DNA of 40,904 nt, from contig JBFIEE010000032.1 of NCBI GenBank assembly GCA_041603535.1, forward strand, positions 1 through 40,904. Reading direction: 5' to 3'. Of the stretch, positions 25,108 through 33,000 are shown piece after piece. The position numbers and the translations under genes are program-made. Position 1 is the stretch's first letter. Each line of letters starts with the position of its first letter. The notes below the pieces were generated by a model. That model made no database searches and was not told where the DNA came from. It saw nothing but the letters and a program-made list of their open reading frames with translations. Source of the DNA: HB2-32-21 sp041603535. GTDB taxonomy: Bacteria; Pseudomonadota; Gammaproteobacteria; Pseudomonadales; Porticoccaceae.

Positions 25108-26253
25108 TTAAATAGGATTCCTCTCGATCAGTTGCCGGGCGATTATAATACGCTGCATTTCGTTAGTGCCCTCGCCAATGATCATCAGGGGTGCGTCGCG
25201 ATACAGTCGTTCTACGTCGAACTCACACGAGTAACCGTAGGCACCGTGAATACGCATATTCTCGTCGGCGTTTTTGGCGGCGGCTTCGGTAGCAAAATAT
25301 TTGGCCATGCCGGCTTCCATATCGCAGCGCTCGCCGCTGTCGAAAGCTTTGGCGGCCTGTTCGACTAACAGGCGGGCAGCCTCTGCACGGGTGGCCATTT
25401 CACCGAGTTTGAGCTGAATGGCCTGGTGTTCGCAAATAGGCTTGCCAAAGGTTTTACGTTGCTGAGAATAAGCGGTGGCCTGCTTCAGTGCTGCAGTGGC
25501 AACGCCGACGCCGCGGGCGGCGACGTTGATGCGCCCCAGCTCGAGGCCGCCGACAGCGTTGTAAAAGCCGCGACCCTCGACGCCGCCAATCAGGCAGTCT
25601 TTATGGACACGGTAGTCTTCGAAGCTGATTTCTGCTGTGTCGATACCTCGATAGCCGAGCTTCTTTAGCTTGCGGGTAACATTAAAGCCGGGCCCCTTTT
25701 CGGCGATGAACATGCTCATCCCCTTGCGCGGCGGAGAAGCGGCGGGATCGGTTTTGACCAGCAGGCCGATAACGTCGCCTTCGAGGGAGTTAGTGATCCA
25801 GGATTTAGCCCCGTTGACCACATAATAGTCGCCGTCTTTCTTTGCTGCGCAGCGAATGCCCTGTAGGTCGGTGCCAGCATCTGGTTCTGTCAGACCAATA
25901 CCGCCGCGTAACTCGCCGCTTGCAAACCGGGGTAGCCAGCGTTGCTTTTGATCCTCGGTGCCGTAGCTTTGCACGCATCGGGCCATGATCAGGTGTGAAT
26001 TGAAAATACCTGACAGGGACATCCATACTTCGCACACAGCAGAAACAATTTTTGCGTAGGTGGATGCGCTTAAGCCAAGTCCACCGTACGCCGGGGCGAT
26101 GGTTGCACCGAACAGGCCGAGTTCTTTCATTTGCGCGACCATGGCATGAGGATATTCATCTGCCTGTTCAAGATCGTGTGCATAGGGTGCAACGTCTCGT
26201 TCCAGCCAACGCCTAACGCTGTCAAGGATAAGATTGTCTTCTTCATTTACCAT
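25108..26253 (-). CDS. Acyl-CoA dehydrogenase
   Basis: A 381-residue acyl-CoA dehydrogenase, FAD-bound, forming a C2-C3 double bond in an acyl-CoA. Hallmarks are GGIGLTEPDAGTDL (residues ~116-129; substrate/FAD loop), YYVVNGAKSWITNS (~142-155), RKTFGKPICEHQ, and near the C-terminus YRDAPLMIIGEGTNEMQR, with the catalytic Glu in GEGTNE. The length is normal for the family. The ATG at 26253 is preceded only by AGAGA. It lies between MaoC and the MBL gene in the same-strand row, consistent with a beta-oxidation-like step. Chain length cannot be read. Confidence 0.93.
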   Translation of the reverse strand: MVNEEDNLILDSVRRWLERDVAPYAHDLEQADEYPHAMVAQMKELGLFGATIAPAYGGLGLSASTYAKIVSAVCEVWMSLSGIFNSHLIMARCVQSYGTEDQKQRWLPRFASGELRGGIGLTEPDAGTDLQGIRCAAKKDGDYYVVNGAKSWITNSLEGDVIGLLVKTDPAASPPRKGMSMFIAEKGPGFNVTRKLKKLGYRGIDTAEISFEDYRVHKDCLIGGVEGRGFYNAVGGLELGRINVAARGVGVATAALKQATAYSQQRKTFGKPICEHQAIQLKLGEMATRAEAARLLVEQAAKAFDSGERCDMEAGMAKYFATEAAAKNADENMRIHGAYGYSCEFDVERLYRDAPLMIIGEGTNEMQRIIIARQLIERNPI

Positions 26254-26385
26254 ACTGGCGGTCTCTTGTGTCGGGTCGGAGGGCGTTGAATTCCAGGGTC
26301 ATTCAGGTGAATCCAGGCGCACTATTCAATAATAGCCTCAGTCGTTGTGGTGGATAACGCTGTGCTTGCCAGCCACCCTGGACAA

Positions 26386-26901
26386 CTAATAATTAGCCTT
26401 GTCATCCACCGCATGGCCGGTCTTGGGAATCAGCATGGAGCGGATAAAGTCCATGATTACCACGCCATCCTGGTTTTTCCCCAGGGTTCGTACCGTGACT
26501 ATGCCAGCGGTGGGGCGAGTTTTGGATTCTCTAATTTCCAGCACCTCGGACTCCGCGTAAATTGTGTCGCCAACAAATACCGGCGCGGGCATTTTGATTT
26601 CTTTCCAGCCTAAATTTGCAATGGTTTTTTGACTGACATCGGAGACGCTCATCCCGGCGACCATAGACAGGGTCATGGTGCTGTTGACGAGGGGCTTGCC
26701 AAACTCGCTGTGTTTGCAGTATTCCTTGTCAAAGTGAAGCGGGTGTTGATTCATGGTTAACAAGGTGAACCACGTGTTATCTGTTTCAGTAATGGTACGA
26801 CCTGGGCGGTGTTCGTAGACATCGCCGACTTTAAAGTCTTCCAGATAGCGACCGTAGGATTCGCGATAGCGGCCGGGTGAAATTTCAACGGATTTTGGCA
26901 T
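26386..26901 (-). CDS. MaoC-type hydratase/dehydratase
   Basis: A 171-residue hot-dog-fold protein of the MaoC family, expected to hydrate enoyl-CoA. The motif around residues 46-57 is MNQHPLHFDKEYC, containing the His/Asp of the hydratase motif, followed by FGKPLVNSTMTLSM. The N-terminal part GRYLEDFKVGDVYEHRPGRTITETDN is typical of mesaconyl-CoA-hydratase-like proteins. AGGAGA is 6 bases before the ATG at 26901. It is the first gene of the row 26901-22025 on the minus strand; gaps of 132, 117, 110 and 93 bases are wide for an operon but the ribosome sites are all good. Confidence 0.9.
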   Translation of the reverse strand: MPKSVEISPGRYRESYGRYLEDFKVGDVYEHRPGRTITETDNTWFTLLTMNQHPLHFDKEYCKHSEFGKPLVNSTMTLSMVAGMSVSDVSQKTIANLGWKEIKMPAPVFVGDTIYAESEVLEIRESKTRPTAGIVTVRTLGKNQDGVVIMDFIRSMLIPKTGHAVDDKANY

Positions 26902-27212
26902 GGTGGTCTCCTAGGGAAAGCAGGTCGCAAACCTTAAGGTAGCGCCGGAACACTGTCAATTTGAACCTGTTGTCGCTGCGAATATTTTTCGCCAGGCTGT
27001 GACCAGAGCTTTCAGCGATCGCGCCGCTACTGATCAAGGGGTATCAAAACTGTACGAAACGGTTTATGTAAACTGTGCTAAGTTACCGGGTGCCGTGCGG
27101 ACAAATTCCTATTGAAGAGTTTCGTCGTCGGCGTCCGGCGGCAGCGCCGCCGGTTATTACAGTATGCGATATAAATAAACAACATCAGTTAGGTAATTAA
27201 AGGGGATTGAAA
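26902..27212. other. Divergent intergenic region between MaoC and VOC genes
   Basis: A 311-base region that must hold two promoters. The notable structure is the AAACTGT site listed next. No extra gene is supported. Confidence 0.5.
27047..27076. promoter_or_regulatory. Imperfect palindrome, operator candidate at the head of the operon
   Basis: AAACTGT-ACGAA-ACGGTTT (27047-27065) is an imperfect inverted repeat (one mismatch in 7-base arms); a third AAACTGT starts at 27070. The same layout occurs before the SDR (22809-22827) and CAAAACTGTACGAA recurs upstream of pbpG (~6902). TetR- or FadR-type control is a guess. Confidence 0.4.
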
Positions 27213-27584
27213 ATGATTGGTTATGTAACCTTAGGTACCAATGACCTGCCTAAAGCGGCTAAATTTTATGACCAGGTACTGGCCGTGGTTGGCGCTAAAC
27301 GTGGCATGGAAACTGAGCGCTTTATCGCCTGGACGGGGCCATCGGGCGGCCCGATGTTAATGGCAATGAAGCCCCATGACGGCAAGGCTGCGACGGTCGG
27401 TAATGGCGTGATGATTGCTCTGGGCGCGGATTCAAATGCCAAGGTAGACGCAATTTATAACGCTGCGATTGCGGCAGGTGGTACCGACGAAGGTAAGCCT
27501 GGGGAGCGCGGCCCAGGCATCTACGCTGGCTACTTTCGCGACCTCGACGGCAACAAGCTCAACGCTATTTTTATGGGGCGATAA
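27213..27584 (+). CDS. VOC-family (glyoxalase/dioxygenase-like) protein
   Basis: A 123-residue vicinal-oxygen-chelate protein consisting of a single two-motif VOC domain (IGYVTLGTNDLPKAAKFYDQVL at the start, AGYFRDLDGNKLNAIFMG at the end). Possible activities range from glyoxalase to ring-cleavage-like or binding proteins; the sequence does not choose. The second strand has ERFIAWTGPSGGPMLMAMKP. The start is ATG at 27213: AGGGGA (27201-27206) lies 6 bases upstream. It is divergent from the MaoC gene and shares its control region. A hairpin follows. Confidence 0.88.
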   Translation: MIGYVTLGTNDLPKAAKFYDQVLAVVGAKRGMETERFIAWTGPSGGPMLMAMKPHDGKAATVGNGVMIALGADSNAKVDAIYNAAIAAGGTDEGKPGERGPGIYAGYFRDLDGNKLNAIFMGR

Positions 27585-27612
27585 TATTCGGCAACTGGCT
27601 TAATTATCTTTA

Positions 27613-27652
27613 GCAGCAGTTACAGGCGGGTGCATTTGCCGGTAACTGCTGC
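27613..27652 (+). terminator. Hairpin terminator after the VOC gene
   Basis: GCAGCAGTTAC (27613-27623) and GTAACTGCTGC (27642-27652) are perfect 11-base arms; a small GGC/GCC helix is possible in the 18-base loop. Only CTCCGTTT follows, so termination is probable but not certain. Confidence 0.55.
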
Positions 27653-27804
27653 CTCCGTTTCTGTGTACAGTAACCGCGTACAGTGACGGGAAGCTGAGGC
27701 CAGGAAGCCGAGGGCCCGGTCACGTGCAATTCGCAGCAAAAGTAAAAACCTGGGTGAACCGAAGAGGGTTGCGACAGGTGCTGGACTAGCTGGACTAATA
27801 AGCG

Positions 27805-29739
27805 CTATGAGCCATGGTTGGCGTCGCCCGATTCAAGCGCTTGCCAGCGCTGGTAGGCATGTTCAAGTTGTTTCTGGACATCTTCCAGCTCCGCCAGGGT
27901 CGTGCGCACAAGTTCTTGTTCACCGGAATAAAAATCCTTGCGGGAGATAGTTTGCTCTAATGTGGTCTGGCGGGTTTCCAGGGTTTCGACCTGGTCAGGC
28001 AAGCTGTCCAGCTCTCGTTGATCTTTGTATGAAAGTCTGATTTTGCTTGTAACGCCCTTGCTGGCAGGGTTTGCTGAGGTTTCGGTTGTCGATGTCGTCG
28101 GGCTGGTTTCCCGCGTTACCTTTGTCATCGCATTGCTTTCGTCGCTCGTGGCGCGGGCCGTTAAAGTGCCGCCCTTCTGTAACCAGTCGGTGTAGCCGCC
28201 GACAGATTGGGTGATACGGCCATTACCTTCAAAGGCATAAATCTGTGTAACAGTGTTATCCATGAACTCGCGGTCGTGGCTTACCAGTAACAGTGTGCCG
28301 TCAAACTCCAGCAGGATTTCTTCCAGCAACTCAAGGGTTTCGATATCAAGATCGTTGGTCGGTTCATCAAGCACCAGTACATTGGCGGGTTTGCTGAACA
28401 GTTTGGCCAGGATGGCGCGGTTCTGTTCGCCGCCAGATAAGGTCGAAACAGGTTGGCGTACGCGTTCTGGGCTGAACAGAAAGTCGCTTAAATAGCTGAT
28501 GCCATGGCGCCTTCGGCCGTTTATTTCAATAAATTCCTGGCCGCCACATACGTTGTCGATCAGGTTTTTGTTTTGATCAAGCTGATTGCGTAACTGGTCG
28601 AAGTACGCGATTTCAAGCTTTGTGCCGAGCTTGACCGTGCCCTGTTGCGCTTCAATTTCACCGAGTAATATTTTTAACAGGGTTGACTTGCCAGCACCGT
28701 TGGCGCCAACAAGGCCAATACGATCGCCGCGGACAATGCGTGTAGAGAAGTCTTTGATTACCGTTTTGCCATCATAAACCTGGGTAACGTGCTCAGTCTC
28801 CACAACCATTTTGCCTGAGCGATCGGCGCTCTCAATGCGAAAGTCGGCTTTGCCTTGTCGGTTAACCCGCTGTGCGTATTGTTCGCGCAGGGCCTTGAGC
28901 TCCCGAACACGCCCTTCATTGCGGGTTCTACGCGCCTTGATGCCCTGGCGAATCCAGACTTCTTCCTCCGCCAGCTTTTTGTCGAAGAGGGCATTAGCTC
29001 TTTCCTCGGAGGCCCATTGTTCGGCGCGCCAGGTGAGGAAAGTTCTGTAATCCCCGTCCCAGGGATGCAGCGCGCCACGATCCAGTTCGGCGATCTGATT
29101 AGCAACCTGTTGTAGAAAGGCCCTGTCATGGGTGACCAGGATTAGAGCCCCACGAAATTGTTGCAGGGCCTGCTCGAGCCATTCGATTGCCGGGATGTCG
29201 AGATGGTTGGTTGGTTCGTCAAGCAACAGTATGTCTGGATCGGACACCAGGGCTCGCGCCAGGGCAACTCGCCTGCGCCAACCGCCGGAAAGGGTAGCCA
29301 TGCGTGCGTCTGCCGGTAACGACAGCTGACTGATGATGGTTTCAACTTTTTGCTGAAGTTGCCAGCCATCGTTATCTTCCAGTTGCTGTTGTACTCGGCC
29401 CATGGTCGCGATATCACCGTCGTTAATGGCCTTGTGGTAGGCGTTGATCAGTTCGCCGACTTCTGCAAGGCCGCTGGCAACAACTTCATAGACGCTCTGA
29501 TTATCGGCCGTGGGTAGCGACTGATCCAACCAGGAAATAACCGTTCCCGGGCGCTGCCAGCGCTCACCGCTATCACCCTGGATCTGATTGGCAATGACCT
29601 TCAGAAAGGTGGTTTTACCTTCGCCATTACGACCGAGCAGACCGATCCGGTCACCTTTGCGGAGCGTGAAATTAACAGAACTGAGAATGTCTCTGGATCC
29701 AAAATGCAGAGAAAAATTGTCTAAGCGCAACAGGGGCAT
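27805..29739 (-). CDS. uup: ABC-F ATPase Uup
   Basis: A 644-residue soluble ABC-F protein with two ATP-binding domains and no membrane part; ABC-F proteins act on the ribosome or on replication-related stability. Domain 1: Walker A GLLGRNGEGKTT (~34-45), signature LSGGWRRRVALARAL, Walker B ILLLDEPTNHLD. Domain 2: GLVGANGAGKST, signature LSGGEQNRAILAKL, Walker B VLVLDEPTNDLD. The interdomain linker is charged (RQGIKARRTRNEGRVREL). The C-terminal part from ~560 is a coiled coil (LDSLPDQVETLETRQTTLEQ), the DNA-binding extension that identifies Uup rather than EttA. It is a monocistronic housekeeping gene. Confidence 0.95.
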   Translation of the reverse strand: MPLLRLDNFSLHFGSRDILSSVNFTLRKGDRIGLLGRNGEGKTTFLKVIANQIQGDSGERWQRPGTVISWLDQSLPTADNQSVYEVVASGLAEVGELINAYHKAINDGDIATMGRVQQQLEDNDGWQLQQKVETIISQLSLPADARMATLSGGWRRRVALARALVSDPDILLLDEPTNHLDIPAIEWLEQALQQFRGALILVTHDRAFLQQVANQIAELDRGALHPWDGDYRTFLTWRAEQWASEERANALFDKKLAEEEVWIRQGIKARRTRNEGRVRELKALREQYAQRVNRQGKADFRIESADRSGKMVVETEHVTQVYDGKTVIKDFSTRIVRGDRIGLVGANGAGKSTLLKILLGEIEAQQGTVKLGTKLEIAYFDQLRNQLDQNKNLIDNVCGGQEFIEINGRRRHGISYLSDFLFSPERVRQPVSTLSGGEQNRAILAKLFSKPANVLVLDEPTNDLDIETLELLEEILLEFDGTLLLVSHDREFMDNTVTQIYAFEGNGRITQSVGGYTDWLQKGGTLTARATSDESNAMTKVTRETSPTTSTTETSANPASKGVTSKIRLSYKDQRELDSLPDQVETLETRQTTLEQTISRKDFYSGEQELVRTTLAELEDVQKQLEHAYQRWQALESGDANHGS

Positions 29740-29830
29740 ATGGGTAGCTGTGAATAGTGAGCTGGTTGATTGGGTGGCGTCGATCGGGCGGCCATCTTAC
29801 AGTATTTGTCGACCGAAGGGCGTTGATTGT

Positions 29831-30574
29831 CTAGTCAGCAGAAAAGCATATGTCACCGTAATAGCTAAGCGCCGTAGCCTGGGCATTGTCGGTATCGGTC
29901 ATCACGGCGACAGCATCTATATATCTGATTTTGCGACCAAAAGCTCTTGTTAAGTCTTCAAATACATTTCTTTTTTCTATAACCCAGACCCCTTGTGGGG
30001 CATCTCCAGACCGCAGTGCCAGCATCATGGTTTTCCCCCCGGCAAACGGATTTGGCCAAAGTTGACCTGTGGGCTCATGACTTGCCCACACATAGCTGAG
30101 CGCCCGGGTGTTCCAGAAAAGAATGCTGTCCTTTGCCACAACGTAGAGCCGCGCGGCAAAGTCGTCGCCAGATCGTTCTCGCTCGCGGTGATTGGTCAGG
30201 GGTTGATCTATACGCCAGCGCCAGTTTAAAACCGGCGTTGAATACAGGTCGATTTTTTGTTTAATGATCAAACCCGATGCTGCGCGTCGGCTACGGGCAC
30301 GCAGCACACGGGCGCCATCGATTTTGGTTAAATCATATTCGGTACGACCGTAAAATTTGGTTTCCTGCCAATTCCGTAAAACACCATTCGAAAAATCCCC
30401 AATGACGAGTAATTTTTCGGCGTTGATAAAATCGCACGCCATCACAAGAGAAGGCTGAAGTAGTACAACAAGCGTATAAGGTGCAAAAAATCTGCACAAG
30501 GATGTCAAATATTTTGTTGCGGACAACATCTTCCTTGGCAGCATTTTATGGGAACAGCTTTTGGGCGGTTTCAC
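29831..30574 (-). CDS. DUF3047 exported protein
   Basis: A 247-residue protein of the DUF3047 family. A signal peptide is embedded near the start (KYLTSLCRFFAPYTLVVLLQPSLVMAC), followed by the beta-rich domain: LVIGDFSNGVLRNWQETKFYGRTEY, LRARSRRAASGLIIKQKIDL, LNWRWRIDQP, then GDDFAARLYVVAKDSILFW and AVMTDTDNAQATALSYYGDICF. The WRWRI motif is typical. The GTG at 30574 and ATGs at 30544 and 30529 compete; none has a convincing ribosome site, and the signal peptide would work from any of the three. Function unknown; no operon. Confidence 0.8.
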   Translation of the reverse strand: MKPPKSCSHKMLPRKMLSATKYLTSLCRFFAPYTLVVLLQPSLVMACDFINAEKLLVIGDFSNGVLRNWQETKFYGRTEYDLTKIDGARVLRARSRRAASGLIIKQKIDLYSTPVLNWRWRIDQPLTNHRERERSGDDFAARLYVVAKDSILFWNTRALSYVWASHEPTGQLWPNPFAGGKTMMLALRSGDAPQGVWVIEKRNVFEDLTRAFGRKIRYIDAVAVMTDTDNAQATALSYYGDICFSAD

Positions 30575-31141
30575 TGACGTTAAAATTCACCTGAATGATC
30601 TGGGAGACGCACTCTACATACCTTTCGACTAGCTATTTGTTGGGAAAAAACTTATACAGTTTGTTATGTTTCCACTCGAGAGCATTTCGTTTTAAAAATA
30701 GGAGGACGTTACATGGGTGATTTTCATGACGGGTGTGACCGCAGATATTGTGCTGGCAATATTCCATGTTATACGTGGAGCATTGATTCTTAGTGTAGTT
30801 GCTTTTGTTCATGATCTGTAATACTTGCTTTAGCGGGAGGCGGAGGTTTGTTCATAAAAATGCCAGTAGAGGCAAGGGTCATAACGGTCGGAAAGCTGTG
30901 CTAGTTACTCCGGGCCCGGAAAAAGTAGATGCGGTGACTTTAAAGAAAGCGTTAACTACCGGTTTACAATGCCAATTTTTGTTATAGAATATTGAAAGCT
31001 TGCAAATACGGCTTGCCCTATGGCCACCATAATGATCTCTCCTACAGTTGGTCCTTGTTTCGTCGTCATAAGTCAATTCTGCATTTCACGGCTAGGCTGC
31101 CTATAAAAACGGCAAATGTAAATGTTATACAGGTTCTAGAT
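30575..31141. other. Long intergenic/leader region before the cold-shock gene
   Basis: 567 bases between DUF3047 (minus) and the csp gene. It contains the small frame listed at 30717-30821. A frame at 30799-30987 has no ribosome site. Cold-shock mRNAs often have long structured 5' leaders, but I cannot identify a cold-box. Confidence 0.4.
30717..30821 (+). CDS. Candidate 34-residue membrane microprotein
   Basis: A perfect AGGAGGA (30700-30706) lies upstream of two overlapping frames. The GTG at 30717, 10 bases after it, opens a 34-codon frame of evenly hydrophobic residues (TADIVLAIFHVIRGALILSV inside) ending TAA at 30819-30821; it would form one transmembrane helix. The ATG at 30713 is at better spacing but gives a hydrophilic 26-residue frame with Cys that looks non-biological. 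The hydrophobic frame is more protein-like. It lies in the long leader region of the cold-shock gene. No homologue is known to me. Confidence 0.35.
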   Translation: MIFMTGVTADIVLAIFHVIRGALILSVVAFVHDL

Positions 31142-31348
31142 ATGTCTAATACAACAGGTACTGTTAAGTGGTTTAACGCTGACAAAGGTTATGGTTTTAT
31201 TGAGCGGGAAGATGGCCCCGACGTTTTTGTTCATTTCCGATCGATTGTTGGCGATGGCTTCCGGACACTGAACGAAGGTCAGAAGGTTCAGTTTGAGGTA
31301 ACACAGGGCCAGAAAGGGCCCCAGGCGGAGAACGTCACGCCTATTTGA
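31142..31348 (+). CDS. CspA-family cold-shock protein
   Basis: A 68-residue single cold-shock domain, an OB-fold RNA chaperone. The RNP1 motif is KGYGFI and RNP2 is VFVHF; the opening TGTVKWFNADKGYGFIERED is the family signature. The frame is open upstream to 30992, but the ATG at 31142 fits the family's length and the usual start, with AGG about 9 bases before. Most homologues are regulated after transcription by leader structure. A GC hairpin follows (31359-31378). Confidence 0.95.
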   Translation: MSNTTGTVKWFNADKGYGFIEREDGPDVFVHFRSIVGDGFRTLNEGQKVQFEVTQGQKGPQAENVTPI

Positions 31349-31358
31349 TAGTACCTCG

Positions 31359-31378
31359 GAGCCGTCTCCGGGCGGCTC
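31359..31378. terminator. Short hairpin between csp and oxyR
   Basis: GAGCCG (31359-31364) and CGGCTC (31373-31378) pair around an 8-base loop, with CC/GG around them partly pairing. The two convergent genes end on either side, so bidirectional termination is likely but the T-run is poor. Confidence 0.4.
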
Positions 31379-31402
31379 GGATGCTACATTTTGCCTGGGT
31401 GG

Positions 31403-32341
31403 TCAGGTGAGTTTTCCTGACACCAAAGTCGCTGTTTTGTGAGGTTGCCTGGTGAAGTAGTTCGCCAGAAGAAGGTAATCGTTCACTCGTGGACTGTTTT
31501 TGCGCCAAATAAGCCCGATCTCCCGCCATATGTTTTGATCTGTAAACTCCGCAGTTAATACACCGTTTATACCGGCAAGAATCCCAGAATCGAAAGCCAT
31601 CTGTGGTAACAGTGTAATGCCGACGCCGTTGGCCACCATCGGCACGATGGTGTGCAAGCTGGTGGCTTCAAAAGTCAGGGAAATCTGACTATCAGCCAGC
31701 TGGCAAGCACTTAGAATGTGGTCGCGCAGGCAGTGGCCCTGTTCGAGCAACAGAATGTCCCGCCCTCTAAGGTCGCTGGGCTGAATTTTTTTGCGCTCGC
31801 TCAAGGGGTGGTCGACTGGGTATGCCACCATAAAAGGGTCGTAAAACAGGTGGTGAGTGTGGCTGTTGTTGCCTACCTGATACGGCAGCGCCAGTAAGAC
31901 GACATCCAGCTCCCCCTGATGCAGCAAATTGACCAGGTTTTCCGACAGATCTTCGCGAATCAGCAGCTGTAGCCTTGGGTAATCTTCGCGGATAGTAGCC
32001 AGGGCGCTGGGTAACAGGAACGGCGCAATGGTAGGAATTGCGCCAATTCTTATGCGGTTTGAGAGGGGCTCAATTGCACTTGTGGCTTCCTCTTTGAGCG
32101 CTTCTATTTCCATCAGTATATTAATTGCGCGCGCCACGACTTTTTCGCCCGCGGCCGTGAGGAAGACGCTTCTCCGAGCTCTCTCTACCAGGGTTGAACC
32201 CAGAGTATGTTCAAGTTCCTGAATACCTGCGCTCAATGTAGACTGGGTGACAAAACAGCTTTGCGCCGCCTTGCCAAAATGGCGCTTTTCTGCAACAGCG
32301 CAGAGGTACTTAAGCTGCTTTAGGGTCGGATTTGATGTCAT
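31403..32341 (-). CDS. oxyR: Hydrogen peroxide-inducible regulator OxyR
   Basis: A 312-residue LysR-family regulator. Residues 1-60 carry the winged HTH (AAQSCFVTQSTLSAGIQELE), the rest the effector domain. The OxyR redox centre is present: GHCLRDHILSAC, two Cys nine residues apart, matching E. coli Cys199 and Cys208 in HCLRD and the following C; they form a disulfide when oxidised. Divergent from the rubrerythrin gene with 153 bases between, so it very probably controls that operon and itself. ATG at 32341 is close to a palindromic half-site (32340-32354). Confidence 0.93.
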   Translation of the reverse strand: MTSNPTLKQLKYLCAVAEKRHFGKAAQSCFVTQSTLSAGIQELEHTLGSTLVERARRSVFLTAAGEKVVARAINILMEIEALKEEATSAIEPLSNRIRIGAIPTIAPFLLPSALATIREDYPRLQLLIREDLSENLVNLLHQGELDVVLLALPYQVGNNSHTHHLFYDPFMVAYPVDHPLSERKKIQPSDLRGRDILLLEQGHCLRDHILSACQLADSQISLTFEATSLHTIVPMVANGVGITLLPQMAFDSGILAGINGVLTAEFTDQNIWREIGLIWRKNSPRVNDYLLLANYFTRQPHKTATLVSGKLT

Positions 32342-32385
32342 CGATAAAACCGATGGTTAATGATAAAAAAATTGACTTTACCGAT
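32340..32385. promoter_or_regulatory. Tandem inverted repeats, OxyR-site candidate
   Basis: ATCG-N7-CGAT (32340-32354) and ATTG-N7-CGAT (32371-32385) have the same 15-base layout as OxyR/LysR half-operators (T-N11-A). Their starts are 31 bases apart, about three helical turns; reduced OxyR is known to contact DNA with one helical turn between its two pairs of grooves. Reading this as an OxyR site is inference. Confidence 0.35.
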
Positions 32386-32494
32386 TGTAGGAGAGCGCGT
32401 ATCTTGTCGCAAGCTCATCATTGAGCTGGTTAACCTAGTTCAGGATTAGATTACCTGGTTTCAGGAAATAAACAGGACAGGAAGGAGAACATCT

Positions 32495-32914
32495 ATGTCA
32501 CTTAAAGGCACCAAAACTGAAGAAAATTTGAAAGCCGCATTTGCCGGTGAGTCACAGGCGAACCGTCGCTACCTTTACTTCGCAGCCAAGGCTGATGTGG
32601 AAGGTTACAACGACGTAGCAGCGGTTTTTCGTTCCACGGCCGAAGGCGAAACAGGCCATGCTCACGGTCACCTTGAGTACCTGGAAGAAACCGGCGACCC
32701 AGCGACTGGGCTGCCTATCGGTGGTACTGCGGATAACCTGAAAGCTGCGGTGGCTGGGGAAACTCACGAATATACCGATATGTATCCCGGTATGGCTAAA
32801 ACCGCGCGTAGTGAAGGCCTTGATGAAATTGCCGACTGGATGGAGACCCTGGCGAAGGCTGAGCGCAGCCATGCCAACCGTTTCCAGAAAGCTTTGGATA
32901 CGCTTGACAGCTAA
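32495..32914 (+). CDS. Rubrerythrin without rubredoxin domain
   Basis: A 139-residue ferritin-like di-iron peroxidase that reduces hydrogen peroxide. The iron ligands fit the rubrerythrin pattern: Glu19 (AGESQAN), Glu52 and His55 (GETGHAH), Glu89 and Glu92 (AGETHEY), Glu123 and His126 (AERSHAN). The protein ends after the four-helix bundle; there is no C-terminal rubredoxin CxxC, so it needs an outside electron donor. GGAGA is ~9 bases before the ATG. It is the first gene after the divergent oxyR, and a perfect hairpin follows before the Fe-S gene. The arrangement Rbr / Fe-S / DUF3501 recurs in proteobacteria to my knowledge. Confidence 0.94.
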   Translation: MSLKGTKTEENLKAAFAGESQANRRYLYFAAKADVEGYNDVAAVFRSTAEGETGHAHGHLEYLEETGDPATGLPIGGTADNLKAAVAGETHEYTDMYPGMAKTARSEGLDEIADWMETLAKAERSHANRFQKALDTLDS

Positions 32915-32940
32915 GCGCTGATCGTCAGGCTAGTCACTGG

Positions 32941-32981
32941 TTGGGCTTCGACATGATATAGGTCGAAGCCCAATTCTTTTT
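32941..32981 (+). terminator. Strong hairpin with T-run inside the rubrerythrin operon
   Basis: TTGGGCTTCGAC (32941-32952), loop ATGATATAG, GTCGAAGCCCAA (32962-32973), then TTCTTTTT: a perfect 12-base stem with a T-rich tail, ending 20 bases before the Fe-S gene's ATG. It looks like an intrinsic terminator or attenuator, giving much more rubrerythrin than Fe-S protein. Confidence 0.8.
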
Positions 32982-33000
32982 GCTGCGTCGGAGTTAAAGT

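Noticed and set aside
8768..26901. A complete steroid-degradation cluster
   Set aside because: No ketosteroid dehydrogenase, HsaABCD-type ring cleavage or thiolase genes are present, so naming a steroid pathway would be unsupported.
30799..30987. 62-codon frame before the cold-shock gene
   Set aside because: No ribosome site and no family-like pattern; it overlaps the better candidate at 30717-30821.
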